Shown: positions 25,597 to 34,737, counted from the first letter of the stretch. The stretch: DNA of 64,000 nucleotides from Porphyrobacter sp. (GCA_027531395.1 JAPZRO010000003.1:248001-312000), one strand, 5' to 3'. Program-made: numbers and translations. The notes: generated by a model not told the origin, from the letters alone.

Positions 25597-26894
25597 CCTC
25601 CCCGCATCTTCTCCAGATAGCCACTCGGCCCCATCTGCGCCGCGGTCCAGGCGAAGATCGCGAGGCTGGCGATCCCTGAGACAAGGCACACGCCGAACAC
25701 CGCCACCGCCAGCGCCCCCGGCCCCTGCGTCGGGGTCAGCGCATCGCTCAGCGCGCCGATCACGCCGAGGCCCAGCGTCTGGCCGATGAGGTTGTTGAAG
25801 AACAGCGCGATTGCCACGGCAAAGCCCCGGCTCGCCGGTTCGACCGCGGCCTGAATGCCCGACAGGATCCCCGCCTGACTGGCGACGTAGATGGCGTAGG
25901 CGACCCCGAACCAGCCGAGGAAGCCCGCGAAACTGCCCGAGGTCAGGCTCAGCGCCAGCGGCGCCACGCAGCCGAGGCTGACAAGGCCCGGCAGCCACGC
26001 CCGCCAGCGCTCGTCGCGCAGGGTCAGCCAGTGGGTGACATAGCCGCCGAGGATCGGCCCCGGGATGCCGCCGAGGAAGAAGGTGAAGCCGAGATAGAGC
26101 CCGACATCGCCGGTCGAGATCGGGAAAGCGCGCAGCATCACCGCCGCCATCCAGAAGGCGAGGCCGTAGCCGATCATGATCTGAACCGCCCAGCCCAGCG
26201 CCAGCCCCATGAACACGCGGTTGGTGACGAGGCTGCGGATGGTCTGCCCGAGCGGCAGCTGCGCCATGTCGGTCCCCGCCGGCGCATAGCGCCCGCGCTG
26301 CGGCTCGCGCACGGTGAGATAGATGATCCCACCCAGCAGCAGCCCCGGCAGGCCCATCAGCATGAAGGCCCAGCGCCAGTCGAACATCTCCGCCAGCTGC
26401 CCGCCGATGATGAGGCCGCCCGCTGTCCCCATGCTCGCCCCGATGGTGAGATAGCCCATCGCCTTGGCGAGTTCGGCGCGGGAGAAATAGTCCGCCACGA
26501 GGCTCTGCGATGACGGGCCGGAACAGCCCTCGCCCACGCCCACCCCGGTGCGCGCGGCGAACAGGGTCCAGAACCCTGCCGCCAGCCCGCAGGCCGCCGT
26601 CATCAGGCTCCAGAACCCGATCGCTGCGGCGACGATGTTCTTGCGGATCGAGCGGTCCGCGAGCCGCGCGGCGGGAAAGCCGGCGAGCACATAGACGAGG
26701 CTGAAGGCCAGCCCGCCGAGAAGGCCGAGCTCGAAATCCGACAGCTTGAACTCGGCCTTGATGTCCTCGACCAGGATGCCGAACACGAGCCGGTCAGCGA
26801 CGCTGAACGCGCTGGTGAGCGTCAGCAGGCCCAGAACGTACCAGCGATACGGCCCGGGACGCTCCTCAGTGGTGGGGGCGGGCGTAGAGGCCAT
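25593..26894 (-). CDS. MFS transporter (spinster-like)
   Basis: 433 residues and 12 predicted helices. The MFS signature between helices 2 and 3 reads GFPAARLADRSIRKN, and GEGCSGPSSQSLVADYF is typical of spinster-like carriers found next to catabolic genes in sphingomonads. It probably imports or exports an aromatic or organic-acid metabolite. Its first 29 nt overlap the end of the upstream SDR, so the pair is likely one transcript. Confidence 0.85.
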   Translation of the reverse strand: MASTPAPTTEERPGPYRWYVLGLLTLTSAFSVADRLVFGILVEDIKAEFKLSDFELGLLGGLAFSLVYVLAGFPAARLADRSIRKNIVAAAIGFWSLMTAACGLAAGFWTLFAARTGVGVGEGCSGPSSQSLVADYFSRAELAKAMGYLTIGASMGTAGGLIIGGQLAEMFDWRWAFMLMGLPGLLLGGIIYLTVREPQRGRYAPAGTDMAQLPLGQTIRSLVTNRVFMGLALGWAVQIMIGYGLAFWMAAVMLRAFPISTGDVGLYLGFTFFLGGIPGPILGGYVTHWLTLRDERWRAWLPGLVSLGCVAPLALSLTSGSFAGFLGWFGVAYAIYVASQAGILSGIQAAVEPASRGFAVAIALFFNNLIGQTLGLGVIGALSDALTPTQGPGALAVAVFGVCLVSGIASLAIFAWTAAQMGPSGYLEKMRGG

Positions 26895-27645
26895 TGTCCA
26901 CCGGGATCGTCAGGCCGTTGAGGAAGCGCGCCTCGTCCGAGGCGAGGAACAGCACGCAGCCCGCGACATCGCGGGGGTGGCCCAGCGCATCGGCGGCCAG
27001 CGGACCGTCGGGAATCTCCATCGGGGTCTGCCCGCCGCGCCCGGAAATGCCCATCACCATCGGGGTCTCGATCCCGCCGGGAGCGAGCGCGTTGACGCGG
27101 ATGCCGTAGCCCTTGTCCTGGAAATCCATCGCGAGGCTGCGGGTCATGCCCGCAATCCCGGCCTTGCACGCGGCATAGGCGGGGATGTTGCCATAGCCCA
27201 TCAGCGCTGCGGTGGAGGCCATGTTGATGATCGAGGACCCGCCCCCGCCCACCTTGAGGTGGCGGTGCTTCATCAGCGGCACGGCATATTTGCACCCGAG
27301 GAAGGTGCCGACCACGTGGATGTCGAGGTGCAGCTTGAAATGGGCGAGGCTGCAGTCCTCGATGCTCTCGAAGATCACGTTGCCGGCATTGTTGACGAGG
27401 ATGTCGAGCCCACCGTGGCGTTCCTCGACCGCGCGCATCACCTCGATCCACTGCTCCTCGCTGGTGACGTCGAGCGCCATCGCATCTCCGCCGATGGCAT
27501 CGGCGACCTTGTGCGCCAGTTCGACCTCGCGGTCGGTGACGATCACCTTGGCACCCTCGCGCGCCAGCGCCTCGCAATCGGCCTTGCCCAGCCCCATTGC
27601 CCCGCCTGTCACGAGCGCAACCTTGCCCGCTACCCTTCCCGCCAT
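26866..27645 (-). CDS. Classical SDR oxidoreductase
   Basis: 259 residues from ATG 27645, which has GGGAGAG 5 nt upstream; a GTG two codons earlier would lie on top of that site. TGGAMGLG binds the cofactor, NNAG follows, and YAACK carries the catalytic Tyr and Lys. The C-terminal FLNGLTIPVDNG is typical. The insertion around KHRHLKVGGGGSS is longer than usual. It overlaps the MFS start and diverges from the Rieske gene at 27774. Confidence 0.87.
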   Translation of the reverse strand: MAGRVAGKVALVTGGAMGLGKADCEALAREGAKVIVTDREVELAHKVADAIGGDAMALDVTSEEQWIEVMRAVEERHGGLDILVNNAGNVIFESIEDCSLAHFKLHLDIHVVGTFLGCKYAVPLMKHRHLKVGGGGSSIINMASTAALMGYGNIPAYAACKAGIAGMTRSLAMDFQDKGYGIRVNALAPGGIETPMVMGISGRGGQTPMEIPDGPLAADALGHPRDVAGCVLFLASDEARFLNGLTIPVDNGLYARPHH

Positions 27646-27773
27646 CTGCACTCTCCCAAACGCTTTTTTTGTGATGCCAGCCTATCGGGCGGGCGGTGCG
27701 GTGCCACTGTCGAAAGCGCGAGGGCGCGCGCCGGCCGCGGCGATGTATCTTCGGCCCCCGAGGGAGAGGCACG

Positions 27774-29099
27774 ATGATGGACGAAGCCGAAGTCGCGCGG
27801 TTGAAGGCGCTGATGGAATGGGAAGGCACCCGCACCGCCCCACCGGAAGGCTTCCCCGCGCTGCCCGACATGCCGGCCGGGCGCTACACCAGCCCCGAAT
27901 ATTTCGCGCTCGAACAGCAGCACGTGTTCCGCAAGAGCTGGCTGTTCGCCGGCCACCTCGACGAGATTCCCGAGCCCGGGTGCTACATGCGCTGGCACAA
28001 TGCCGGCGATCCGATCGTTATCGTCCACGGAATGGACGGGGTGGTGCGCGCCTTCCACAACACCTGCCGCCACCGCGGCGCGCCGGTGGTGACCGAGGAT
28101 CGCGGCAAGTCCAGCCGGTTGATGTGCGGCTATCACAACTGGACCTACAAGACCGACGGCAGCCTGGTGGGCGTGCCCGAGCGGCGCGATTTCCCGAAGG
28201 ATTTCGACATGAGCTGCCGCGGGTTGCTGCCGGTGCGCTGCGAGCTGTTCGGCAAGGTCATCTATGTCAACTTCGACATGGACGCGATGCCGCTGCTCGA
28301 CTGGCTCGGTCCGCTGGCACGCGAGTGGGAGGAGTTCGCCTTCGACCGCATCAAGCTCGCCGCGCGGCACAGCTTCGATCTCCAGTGCAACTGGAAGGTG
28401 GCGATGGAGGCCAACATGGAGGTCTACCATGTGCCCTTCATCCATCCCAACACGGTCGCGCCGCTGGTCGACTCCACGCGCAACTACAACACCATGTATC
28501 CCAACGGCCATGCGCGGATGCTGGCCCCGCCGCCGCGCCAGACCGACCGCGAGCACGTGCGCGCGATCGACTCGCCGCCGGGCTGGCAACAGATCGCAAC
28601 CGTCGGCGAGCTGGGCCGCACCTGCACCCAGAGCTACACACTGTTTCCCAACTGGGTCAGCCCCTTGAGCAACTATTTCGTGCCGCCGCTGGTGTTCTGG
28701 CCGACATCGCTGAACACCACCCGGCTGGAGCTGGTGACGATGGCGCTCGACTGGGAAGCCGATGGGTCTGGGGCCCCCGCGCCGGACCTCTGGACCGTCC
28801 CCGACGCGAGCCAGCCGAACGGCCGCCAGATGAGCCCGATCATCCTCGAGGACACCCAGTTCGGCGAGGCGATCCAGAAATCGGTCGAAGGCTCGGCCTT
28901 CCGTTCGGTGCCGCTGTCCTATCAGGAAGCGCGGATCTATTCCTTCCACCAGAGCCTCGACCGGATGATCGGGATCGACAACGTGCCCGCGCATCTGAGG
29001 GTCGAACAGGTGATCGGGCCGGAGTGGGTGTGGCCCAACGATCCGCGCACCGCACAGATGGAACGCGACCGCGCGGCAGCGCGCGAAGCGGCCGAATGA
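27774..29099 (+). CDS. Rieske non-haem iron oxygenase, alpha subunit (1)
   Basis: 441 residues. The Rieske [2Fe-2S] ligands are in CRHRGA and CGYHNW. The mononuclear-iron His pair is in EVYHVPFIH, where the residue bridging the two centres is Glu rather than the Asp of naphthalene dioxygenase (DAYH). A Glu bridge is known from carnitine monooxygenase CntA. No reductase or ferredoxin gene is nearby. I chose ATG 27774 (MMDEAE) with AGGGAGAGG upstream. The substrate is unknown; the context suggests a mono-oxygenation or demethylation step of a catabolic route. Confidence 0.87.
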   Translation: MMDEAEVARLKALMEWEGTRTAPPEGFPALPDMPAGRYTSPEYFALEQQHVFRKSWLFAGHLDEIPEPGCYMRWHNAGDPIVIVHGMDGVVRAFHNTCRHRGAPVVTEDRGKSSRLMCGYHNWTYKTDGSLVGVPERRDFPKDFDMSCRGLLPVRCELFGKVIYVNFDMDAMPLLDWLGPLAREWEEFAFDRIKLAARHSFDLQCNWKVAMEANMEVYHVPFIHPNTVAPLVDSTRNYNTMYPNGHARMLAPPPRQTDREHVRAIDSPPGWQQIATVGELGRTCTQSYTLFPNWVSPLSNYFVPPLVFWPTSLNTTRLELVTMALDWEADGSGAPAPDLWTVPDASQPNGRQMSPIILEDTQFGEAIQKSVEGSAFRSVPLSYQEARIYSFHQSLDRMIGIDNVPAHLRVEQVIGPEWVWPNDPRTAQMERDRAAAREAAE

Positions 29100-29160
29100 C
29101 GTTACGGAATGGCGCTTTCGCGGGCGAATGTTGCGTTTTTGTCGCAGTTTGCCGCAGTCA

Positions 29161-29179
29161 CTATCGCTTTTGCTGATAG
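29161..29179. promoter_or_regulatory. CTATC/GATAG inverted repeat upstream of the TonB receptor
   Basis: CTATC (29161-29165) and GATAG (29175-29179) flank nine bases in the 196-nt gap between the first Rieske gene and the TonB receptor. It could be an operator or part of a promoter; the gap holds no other gene. Confidence 0.3.
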
Positions 29180-29295
29180 CGTGATTGCACGGGCACCATA
29201 CACCTTCACGCCATACCGATAGGCGCGGGAAAACGCGTCACGGCATTGGGGAACCAGGGCGCGCAAACTTTGCGGCCCGCAGGGGAGAGAGAGCA

Positions 29296-31740
29296 ATGAA
29301 CACACTTCGTGCCCGAATTGCATCCGGCGCCCGCGCTCGCGGCGTGCGGTCTGCACTGTTGTGCGGTGCCGCCTTGGGCGGCTTTGCCGCGATGCCAAGC
29401 GTCGCCTACGCGCAAGACGCAGAGACTGCGGAAACCGCACCCGAAGACCGGGTGATCATCGTTCAGGCCCGCCGCCAGAACGAAACCCTCCAGGAAGTGC
29501 CGGTCACCGTGACCGCGATCGGCGGCGAGACGCTCACGCGCTACAATGTCGACCAGGTGGCCGACATCACCAGCCGCGTGCCGACCCTCAACGTGCAGGT
29601 TGGCGGTTCGGGTTCGGGCGGCCAGCTGTCCTTGCGCGGTGTCGGCTCGTCGAACATCTCGGCGGCCTTCGACTCGGCCGTGGCGCTGGAATATGACGGC
29701 GTGGTCGTGTCCTCGATGCGCCTCGTGCAGGCCGGTTTCTTCGACGTCGAGCAGATCGACGTGCTGCGCGGCCCGCAATCGCTGTTCTTCGGCAAGTCGG
29801 CCACCGCCGGCGTGCTCTCGCTGCGTTCGGCCAACCCGACCTCCGACTGGGAAGTCGGGATGCGCGCCTCGTATGAATTCGAGGAAAAGGGCTACCTGCT
29901 CTCGGGCTACATCTCCGGCCCGATCAGCGACACGCTGGGCGTGCGCGTGGCCGCGCAGTTCAACGACATCGACGAGTTCATGCTCGCTCAGGCCGGGACC
30001 CCGGCGGTCAATCAGGAACGCGGCCTCACCGACCTGATCGTCCGCACCACGCTCGACTGGCAGCCTTCGGATCGCTTCAGCGCCAACCTCAAGGTGCAGT
30101 ACACCAAGAACGAGAACGACGGTGCCTTCGGGACGGTCGAGATCGGTTGCGGCAGGAACGGCATCGCCGATCCGGTGTTCCTGCTGCAGGGCGGCCTGCA
30201 GATCCCGGCGGGCTACGACTGCGACACCAACGACCAGCGCTATTTCTTCATGGATGCCGCGCCGCAGCTTGCGCCCGGCGTGCCGACTCCCTCGCCGGCA
30301 GCCGGCCGCAACGGCGTGCCCTTCGGCGAGACCGAGCTGTGGTTCGGCCGTCTGCAGTTCGACCTCGATCTCAGCGACACGCTCAAGCTGACCTCGGTCA
30401 CCGGCCTGCTCAACATGGATGCGATCGACTTCGACTGCTACTCCTACGGCGGCTTCTTCCCCGGGCCCAACGGGACGCGAATCCCGGGCGGCGCGGGCTG
30501 TTCGGATCCGATCAACAAGCTTGAGCAGTACACGCAGGAACTGCGCCTGACTTCGGACTTCGACGGCGCCTTCAACTTCATGCTCGGCGCGTTCTACGAA
30601 GACCGCACCTTCATCTTCGACACCGCCCAGCAGGGGGTGAACATCTCGTTCGTCGGGCGCGATCCGGTGACGGGCTTCACCTATGACTGGGACAAGGTCC
30701 ACACCACCAAGACCGAGGCGCTCTCGTTCTTCGGCAGCGCGATGATCGAGCTGACCGACAAGCTCGAGCTGTCGGGCGGCGTGCGCTGGACCGACGAAAA
30801 GAAGGTCCAGACCATCGCGGTGCCTTACGTGCACACCTTCCTGCAGGGCCCCGCCTTCGTGCGGCCGGGCTTCTTCTCGGGCCCGATCAACTTCCAGGAC
30901 GACAACATCTCGCCGGAAGTCACCCTCAAGTATCAGGCGAACGACGATCTCAACTTCTTCGCCTCGTACAAGACCGGCTTCAAGTCGGGCGGGATCGACA
31001 ACTCGGCGCTGCCGTCGAACAGCCTCAGCCAGGCCGCGCTGACGGGTGACTTCAGCGCGCTGATCTTCCAGTCCGAAAAGGCGCAGGGCGGCGAAGTGGG
31101 CTTCAAGTCGCAGTGGGCAGGGCGCAGCTTCACCCTCAACGCGACCGCCTACTACTACGTGTTCGAGGATCTGCAGGTGCAGAACTTCAACGCCCAGACG
31201 ATCCAGTTCATCACCTCCAACGCGGGTGAGCTGACCACCAAGGGCGTCGATCTCGAAGCCCGCTGGAACACCCCGGTGACCGGGCTGGACCTGTCGGCCA
31301 ACCTGTCGTGGCTCGACACCGAATACACCGCCGACTTCTTCCAGCCGGGCGGTCAGGGCGGCGTGATCAACCTGAAGGGCCGTCGCGGCAGCCAGGCTCC
31401 GAAGTGGGCGGGCAACATCGCGGTCGACTGGGCGGTTCCGCTGTCCGACACGCTGGAACTGTTCCTGTCGGGCAACGCCAACTACAACGACGGCTACATC
31501 ACCGACGAAACCTCGCTGAACGACTTCGTCCAGCCGAGCTTCTGGACGCTCGATACCAACGTGTCGATCGGCCATCCGGACGGCAACTGGAAGCTGTCGC
31601 TGATCGCGACCAACCTCACCGACGAGATCTTCGTGATCACCTCGGGCGGGCGTCCGTTCCTCTCGCCCACCGGCGACGATCTGGTGCTCACCCAGAACCG
31701 CGGCCGTCAGGTGTTCGCCGAGATCAGCTTCAAGTTCTGA
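29296..31740 (+). CDS. TonB-dependent outer-membrane receptor
   Basis: 814 residues from ATG 29296, with AGGGGAGAGAG upstream. The signal peptide ends near AYAQ (about 38-40). A plug domain follows (ETLQEVPVTVTAI; IDVLRGPQSLFFGKSATAG), then a 22-strand barrel with a C-terminal Phe (ISFKF). It belongs to the sphingomonad-expanded group usually linked to uptake of hydrophobic or plant-derived compounds rather than siderophores. It lies between two Rieske oxygenase genes on the same strand, which suggests uptake of their substrate (inference). A terminator-like hairpin follows. Confidence 0.93.
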   Translation: MNTLRARIASGARARGVRSALLCGAALGGFAAMPSVAYAQDAETAETAPEDRVIIVQARRQNETLQEVPVTVTAIGGETLTRYNVDQVADITSRVPTLNVQVGGSGSGGQLSLRGVGSSNISAAFDSAVALEYDGVVVSSMRLVQAGFFDVEQIDVLRGPQSLFFGKSATAGVLSLRSANPTSDWEVGMRASYEFEEKGYLLSGYISGPISDTLGVRVAAQFNDIDEFMLAQAGTPAVNQERGLTDLIVRTTLDWQPSDRFSANLKVQYTKNENDGAFGTVEIGCGRNGIADPVFLLQGGLQIPAGYDCDTNDQRYFFMDAAPQLAPGVPTPSPAAGRNGVPFGETELWFGRLQFDLDLSDTLKLTSVTGLLNMDAIDFDCYSYGGFFPGPNGTRIPGGAGCSDPINKLEQYTQELRLTSDFDGAFNFMLGAFYEDRTFIFDTAQQGVNISFVGRDPVTGFTYDWDKVHTTKTEALSFFGSAMIELTDKLELSGGVRWTDEKKVQTIAVPYVHTFLQGPAFVRPGFFSGPINFQDDNISPEVTLKYQANDDLNFFASYKTGFKSGGIDNSALPSNSLSQAALTGDFSALIFQSEKAQGGEVGFKSQWAGRSFTLNATAYYYVFEDLQVQNFNAQTIQFITSNAGELTTKGVDLEARWNTPVTGLDLSANLSWLDTEYTADFFQPGGQGGVINLKGRRGSQAPKWAGNIAVDWAVPLSDTLELFLSGNANYNDGYITDETSLNDFVQPSFWTLDTNVSIGHPDGNWKLSLIATNLTDEIFVITSGGRPFLSPTGDDLVLTQNRGRQVFAEISFKF

Positions 31741-31764
31741 TCCTTCCAACAGGGGGAATGCGGG

Positions 31765-31788
31765 GGGCGGGCCAGCGATGGCTCGCCC
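31765..31788 (+). terminator. Candidate intrinsic terminator after the TonB receptor
   Basis: GGGCGGGCC (31765-31773) pairs with GGCTCGCCC (31780-31788) at 8 of 9 positions, 24 nt past the stop, and is followed by the T-rich stretch CTTTGCTTT. Confidence 0.6.
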
Positions 31789-31826
31789 CTTTGCTTTGGG
31801 TCAAAGCCACAACGCCCCGCTTCCCG

Positions 31827-31845
31827 CCAAAAGTGAGGATTGCCG
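31827..31845 (+). promoter_or_regulatory. CCAAAA-N7-TTGCCG promoter-like motif before the second Rieske gene
   Basis: CCAAAA (31827-31832), seven bases, then TTGCCG (31840-31845) as a possible -35. GATGCT follows 17 bases later as a weak -10. The same layout precedes several other catabolic genes here. Found by eye. Confidence 0.4.
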
Positions 31846-31902
31846 CTAGGCACGGGAAGGCGGATGCTCCTTTCTAATGACGCAGGCCGGGAGAGGAACG
31901 CC

Positions 31903-33132
31903 ATGTCACGCGAAGAACTGATCGCCATGACCCGCAATCTGGTGGCGCATGGCGCGGCCGACACGATGGAATATGCCGACGAAGTGGTGCGCGTTCCGGC
32001 GAGCGCCTATACCGACCAGGCCGTTTTCGAGCGCGAGAAGCAGCAGATCTTCCGCCGCCTGCCGCTGATGGTCGCGCCCTCGTGCGAGCTGCCCAATCCC
32101 GGCGATTTCAAGGCGATGGACATCTGCGGCGTGCCGCTGCTGCTCAGCCGCCAGAAGGACGGCAGCATGGGCGCCTTCCTCAACATGTGCACCCACCGCG
32201 GCAACCCCGTGGCGAGCGGCACCGGCAATGCCAGCCGCTTCACCTGCGGTTATCACGGCTGGACCTTCAAGGCCGATGGCGATCTGATCGGGGTCGCCAG
32301 CCCCAGGGACTTCGGGGCCATCGACAAGGCCGCGCACTGCCTCAAGCGCTTCCCGGTCTACGAGAACGCCGGCCTGATCTGGGTGACGCTCGATCCCGAT
32401 AGCAAGCTTTCGATCGCCGATTACCTTTGCGGCTATGACGAACTGCTCAAGGCCTTCGAGTTCGAGGGCTGGACGCTGTTCTCGCAGCGCACGCTGGCGG
32501 GGCCGAACTGGAAGACGGCCTATGACGGCTATCTCGATTTCTACCACCTGCCGGTGCTCCACAAGGACACCTTCGGCGCGGATTTCTACAACCGCGCCAA
32601 CTACTTCGCCTATGGCCCGCACCAGCGCCTCTCGACCCCGTCGAAGTTCGCGATCAAGGTGCAGGGCGATGACGATCAGGCGCTCGATCTCGAAGCGATG
32701 AGCGATGACGAGCTGCCGCAGGAAGTGCTGGTGCAGGGCGTGTGGACGATCTTCCCGCACATCTCGATCGCCAGCTTCTACGGCGGCGGCCAGCGCGGGG
32801 CGATGATCAGCCAGCTGTTCCCGGGCGCGGCAGTGGGCGAGAGCTACACCACCCAGTTCTACGTCATGGAAAACCAGCCGGAGACCCCCGAGCAGGTGCA
32901 GGCCGCCCACGACCAGTTCAACTTCCTCGAAATCGTGGTGCGCGACGAGGATTACGCCACCGGCAAGCGCCAGCAGCAGGCGCTCGCGTCAGGCCTGATG
33001 AAAGAGGTGCTGTTCGGCCGCAACGAGAAGGGCGGACAGGTCTTCCACCAGTGGGTCGAGCGGCTGGTCAACGCCAGCGACGATGATCTGGTGCAGATCT
33101 TCGCGAGCGAGCAGCGACAGGCGGCGGAGTAG
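31903..33132 (+). CDS. Rieske non-haem iron oxygenase, alpha subunit (2)
   Basis: 409 residues from ATG 31903, with GGGAGAGG upstream. Rieske ligands are in CTHRGN and CGYHGW. The iron-binding pair is in LDFYHLPVLH with the canonical bridging Asp, unlike the other two Rieske proteins of this window. The third iron ligand may be an Asp in VRDEDYATG. It resembles aromatic-ring or terpenoid hydroxylating alpha subunits that work without a beta subunit. No partner reductase is seen. It follows the TonB receptor but is separated by a terminator, and it has its own promoter-like motif. Confidence 0.88.
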   Translation: MSREELIAMTRNLVAHGAADTMEYADEVVRVPASAYTDQAVFEREKQQIFRRLPLMVAPSCELPNPGDFKAMDICGVPLLLSRQKDGSMGAFLNMCTHRGNPVASGTGNASRFTCGYHGWTFKADGDLIGVASPRDFGAIDKAAHCLKRFPVYENAGLIWVTLDPDSKLSIADYLCGYDELLKAFEFEGWTLFSQRTLAGPNWKTAYDGYLDFYHLPVLHKDTFGADFYNRANYFAYGPHQRLSTPSKFAIKVQGDDDQALDLEAMSDDELPQEVLVQGVWTIFPHISIASFYGGGQRGAMISQLFPGAAVGESYTTQFYVMENQPETPEQVQAAHDQFNFLEIVVRDEDYATGKRQQQALASGLMKEVLFGRNEKGGQVFHQWVERLVNASDDDLVQIFASEQRQAAE

Positions 33133-33186
33133 GGGTTGGCCGCCGCGTTCGGAGCGGCTGCTTTCGAGATTCCGGGCGTTTGGCGT

Positions 33187-33840
33187 GAACGTCCGGGACT
33201 GGGCGGTTAGTTGCCGCTCACCAAAGCCCGATTGAAGGCCGTGCGAGCGGTGTCAGTGTCAAAAGGGGCCGCGTCTAGATCAGGAAATGTCTGCGCCCTG
33301 CGAGCCGCCTCGTTCAGGCGGGCGGCGGTAGTTCCAATGCGCCAGCACGTAAGGATTGTTTCGTCATTCTGAGAAGGCAATTCGCCGCCTGCAAAGCCCA
33401 AATGGAACGCCCTGAATACGCGGTCCCGCGCAGCAAGATAGCCTATCGCTGGTTCGAGCCTCTCCACAGTATCATCGAGAAGTAGCGCGTCAGCTCCTGC
33501 GCCCATCCTATGAAGCCAGACACGCGCAAGCATCAGCGCCTCATCAACGCGCTTATCGCTGTTGGAGATAATCTCGACCGATGCATCACCCCCTTCGTCC
33601 CAGATAGTGACCCAATCACGATCTACATCGAATGAGTGTGGACGACCGTCCGCGAGCCGAACAATCGCCTCACCGCCCACGGGGACTTCAAACTGGTCGC
33701 ATCCCGGCTCGATGAACACCGTCAGAGGTGCCTCTCCCTTGTTACGTATGGGTATCCGCATCGCGCCTTTCCATGCTCGCCAAGCCGAGCGTGCCACGCT
33801 AGCGAAACGTCCGCAACGGGCTCGATAGCGGAACGTCCGC
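33187..33840. repeat. Degenerate GAACGTCCG boxes flanking an orphan gene
   Basis: GAACGTCCGG at 33187-33196, AAACGTCCGC at 33805-33814 and GAACGTCCGC at 33831-33840 bracket the hypothetical gene. These boxes resemble decayed intergenic repeats of sphingomonads (recollection, not searched) and mark a possible insertion site. Confidence 0.4.
33207..33761 (-). CDS. Hypothetical protein of atypical composition
   Basis: 184 residues from ATG MRIPIRNKG. I do not recognise the family. The N-terminal ~75 residues look beta-rich (PLTVFIEPGCDQFEVPVGGE; FDVDRDWVTIWDE) and the rest helical. There is no signal peptide, membrane segment or catalytic motif. The codons are visibly less GC-rich than in neighbouring genes, and the gene is flanked by degenerate repeats, so recent acquisition is likely. 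It is convergent with the Rieske gene at 31903. The longer start (MARSAWRAW) is possible but adds an Arg/Trp-rich leader without support. Confidence 0.6.
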   Translation of the reverse strand: MRIPIRNKGEAPLTVFIEPGCDQFEVPVGGEAIVRLADGRPHSFDVDRDWVTIWDEGGDASVEIISNSDKRVDEALMLARVWLHRMGAGADALLLDDTVERLEPAIGYLAARDRVFRAFHLGFAGGELPSQNDETILTCWRIGTTAARLNEAARRAQTFPDLDAAPFDTDTARTAFNRALVSGN

Positions 33841-33879
33841 CTTTGGCCGCGCCGAGGCTGAAACCGCCATCCTTACAAT

Positions 33880-33985
33880 CGTCATCCCAGCGGAAACTGG
33901 GACCTAGGGCCTCATCGTGCGGCGCTTGCCGCCCTGGGCCCCAGCGTTCAACCTTCGGTTGTGCTTCGCAACCGCTGGGGCGACG
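33880..33985. repeat. Imperfect palindromic intergenic element
   Basis: Outer arms CGTCATCCCAGCG (33880-33892) and CGCTGGGGCGACG (33973-33985) pair at 11 of 13 positions. Nested inside are a TCCCAG/CTGGGA hairpin and a GGTTG/CAACC hairpin. Elements starting CGTCATCCCAGC are widespread mobile-like intergenic repeats in alphaproteobacteria. Confidence 0.6.
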
Positions 33986-34172
33986 AGCGGGGAAGAAGTC
34001 CCGCCATTTCCTACACGCCGGCCCGTCGCTACAACCTGCGCGGCTCTTTGGCATTGTCAGACCCCCAATTGTGACCGTCAGGGGCGAAATCCTACGCGTG
34101 CGCCCTGTGTCCGTCCGCTCAGCCTTCCGGCCTCACGCTTCTGAAAAACAGGCGATAATCCGGACTCCGCGA

Positions 34173-34191
34173 AGGTGACACGGTGTCACCT
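34173..34191. promoter_or_regulatory. Perfect palindrome AGGTGACAC-G-GTGTCACCT
   Basis: Nine-base arms around a single G, followed by TTGTCAACTTTGTTATTTTG, a stretch far lower in GC than its surroundings. It could be a regulator site or part of a repeat. It lies about 80 nt past the 3' end of the SnoaL-like gene, so it is not in an obvious promoter position. Confidence 0.35.
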
Positions 34192-34272
34192 TTGTCAACT
34201 TTGTTATTTTGTTGCGCAACCCCTCCCGCGCCGCTGGCGGGGACGGGGCGCGGCGGTGGCCCTGCAATCCGA

Positions 34273-34737
34273 TCAGAATGTGAAGGGCTTGGGCGGGACG
34301 CTTGGCCCCTTCACCGTCGGATTGTCGTTGAGCGCCAGTTCCACCAGCGCGGTGTCGAAGAACTCGTGCAGCTCGACGATCAGCCCGTCACGGATGGTCA
34401 TGATCTGGCAGTAGGTCTGGGTGTAGTCGTGGCCGTTGGTGGCCGTGCCCCCGCCGCGCATCAGGCCGACGACGCAGTTCTCGTCCGCGCTCATGATGCG
34501 CCACTCTCGCGAGAAGCGGATCGTCTCGGGCACGAGCTTGCCGATCACGCCGTCCGCGACGATCGGGCCGAAGCACACGTCCTTGCCCTCCCAGCGCCCG
34601 GAGACGGGCGTGGTGCCGACCAGATTGAAGATGATGTCGTCCGAATGCAGGGCGGCGAGCGCATCGAAATCGCCCGCCGCCAGTGCTTCGTAGAACCGTG
34701 TCGCGACCGCGATATTGGCCGCGCGCAGATCGCTCAC
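34273..34737 (-). CDS. SnoaL-like NTF2-fold protein
   Basis: 154 residues, starting at GTG 34737, 4 nt after the stop of the upstream NmrA-like gene. The cone-shaped NTF2 fold is indicated by FYEALAAGDFDALAALHSDDI and GLIVELHEFFDTALV. SnoaL-like proteins act as isomerases, hydrolases, cyclases or binding proteins. I cannot see the Tyr/Asp/Asp set of ketosteroid isomerase. It is probably translationally coupled to the NmrA-like reductase and may act on the same intermediate. Confidence 0.8.
   Translation of the reverse strand: MSDLRAANIAVATRFYEALAAGDFDALAALHSDDIIFNLVGTTPVSGRWEGKDVCFGPIVADGVIGKLVPETIRFSREWRIMSADENCVVGLMRGGGTATNGHDYTQTYCQIMTIRDGLIVELHEFFDTALVELALNDNPTVKGPSVPPKPFTF

Larger units (their letters stand above)
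33762..34272. other. 511-nt region without a gene, rich in repeats and palindromes
   Basis: It contains GAACGTCCGC boxes (33805-33840), an imperfect palindromic element (33880-33985) and a perfect 9-bp palindrome (34173-34191). It is followed by an unusually T-rich stretch (34191-34215). Open frames here are short and have no family features. It appears to be a repeat junction. Confidence 0.6.

Noticed and set aside
29206-31749. 847-codon minus-strand frame opposite the TonB receptor
   Set aside because: Antisense shadow; composition dominated by Arg, Gly, Val and His, with no signal or domain.
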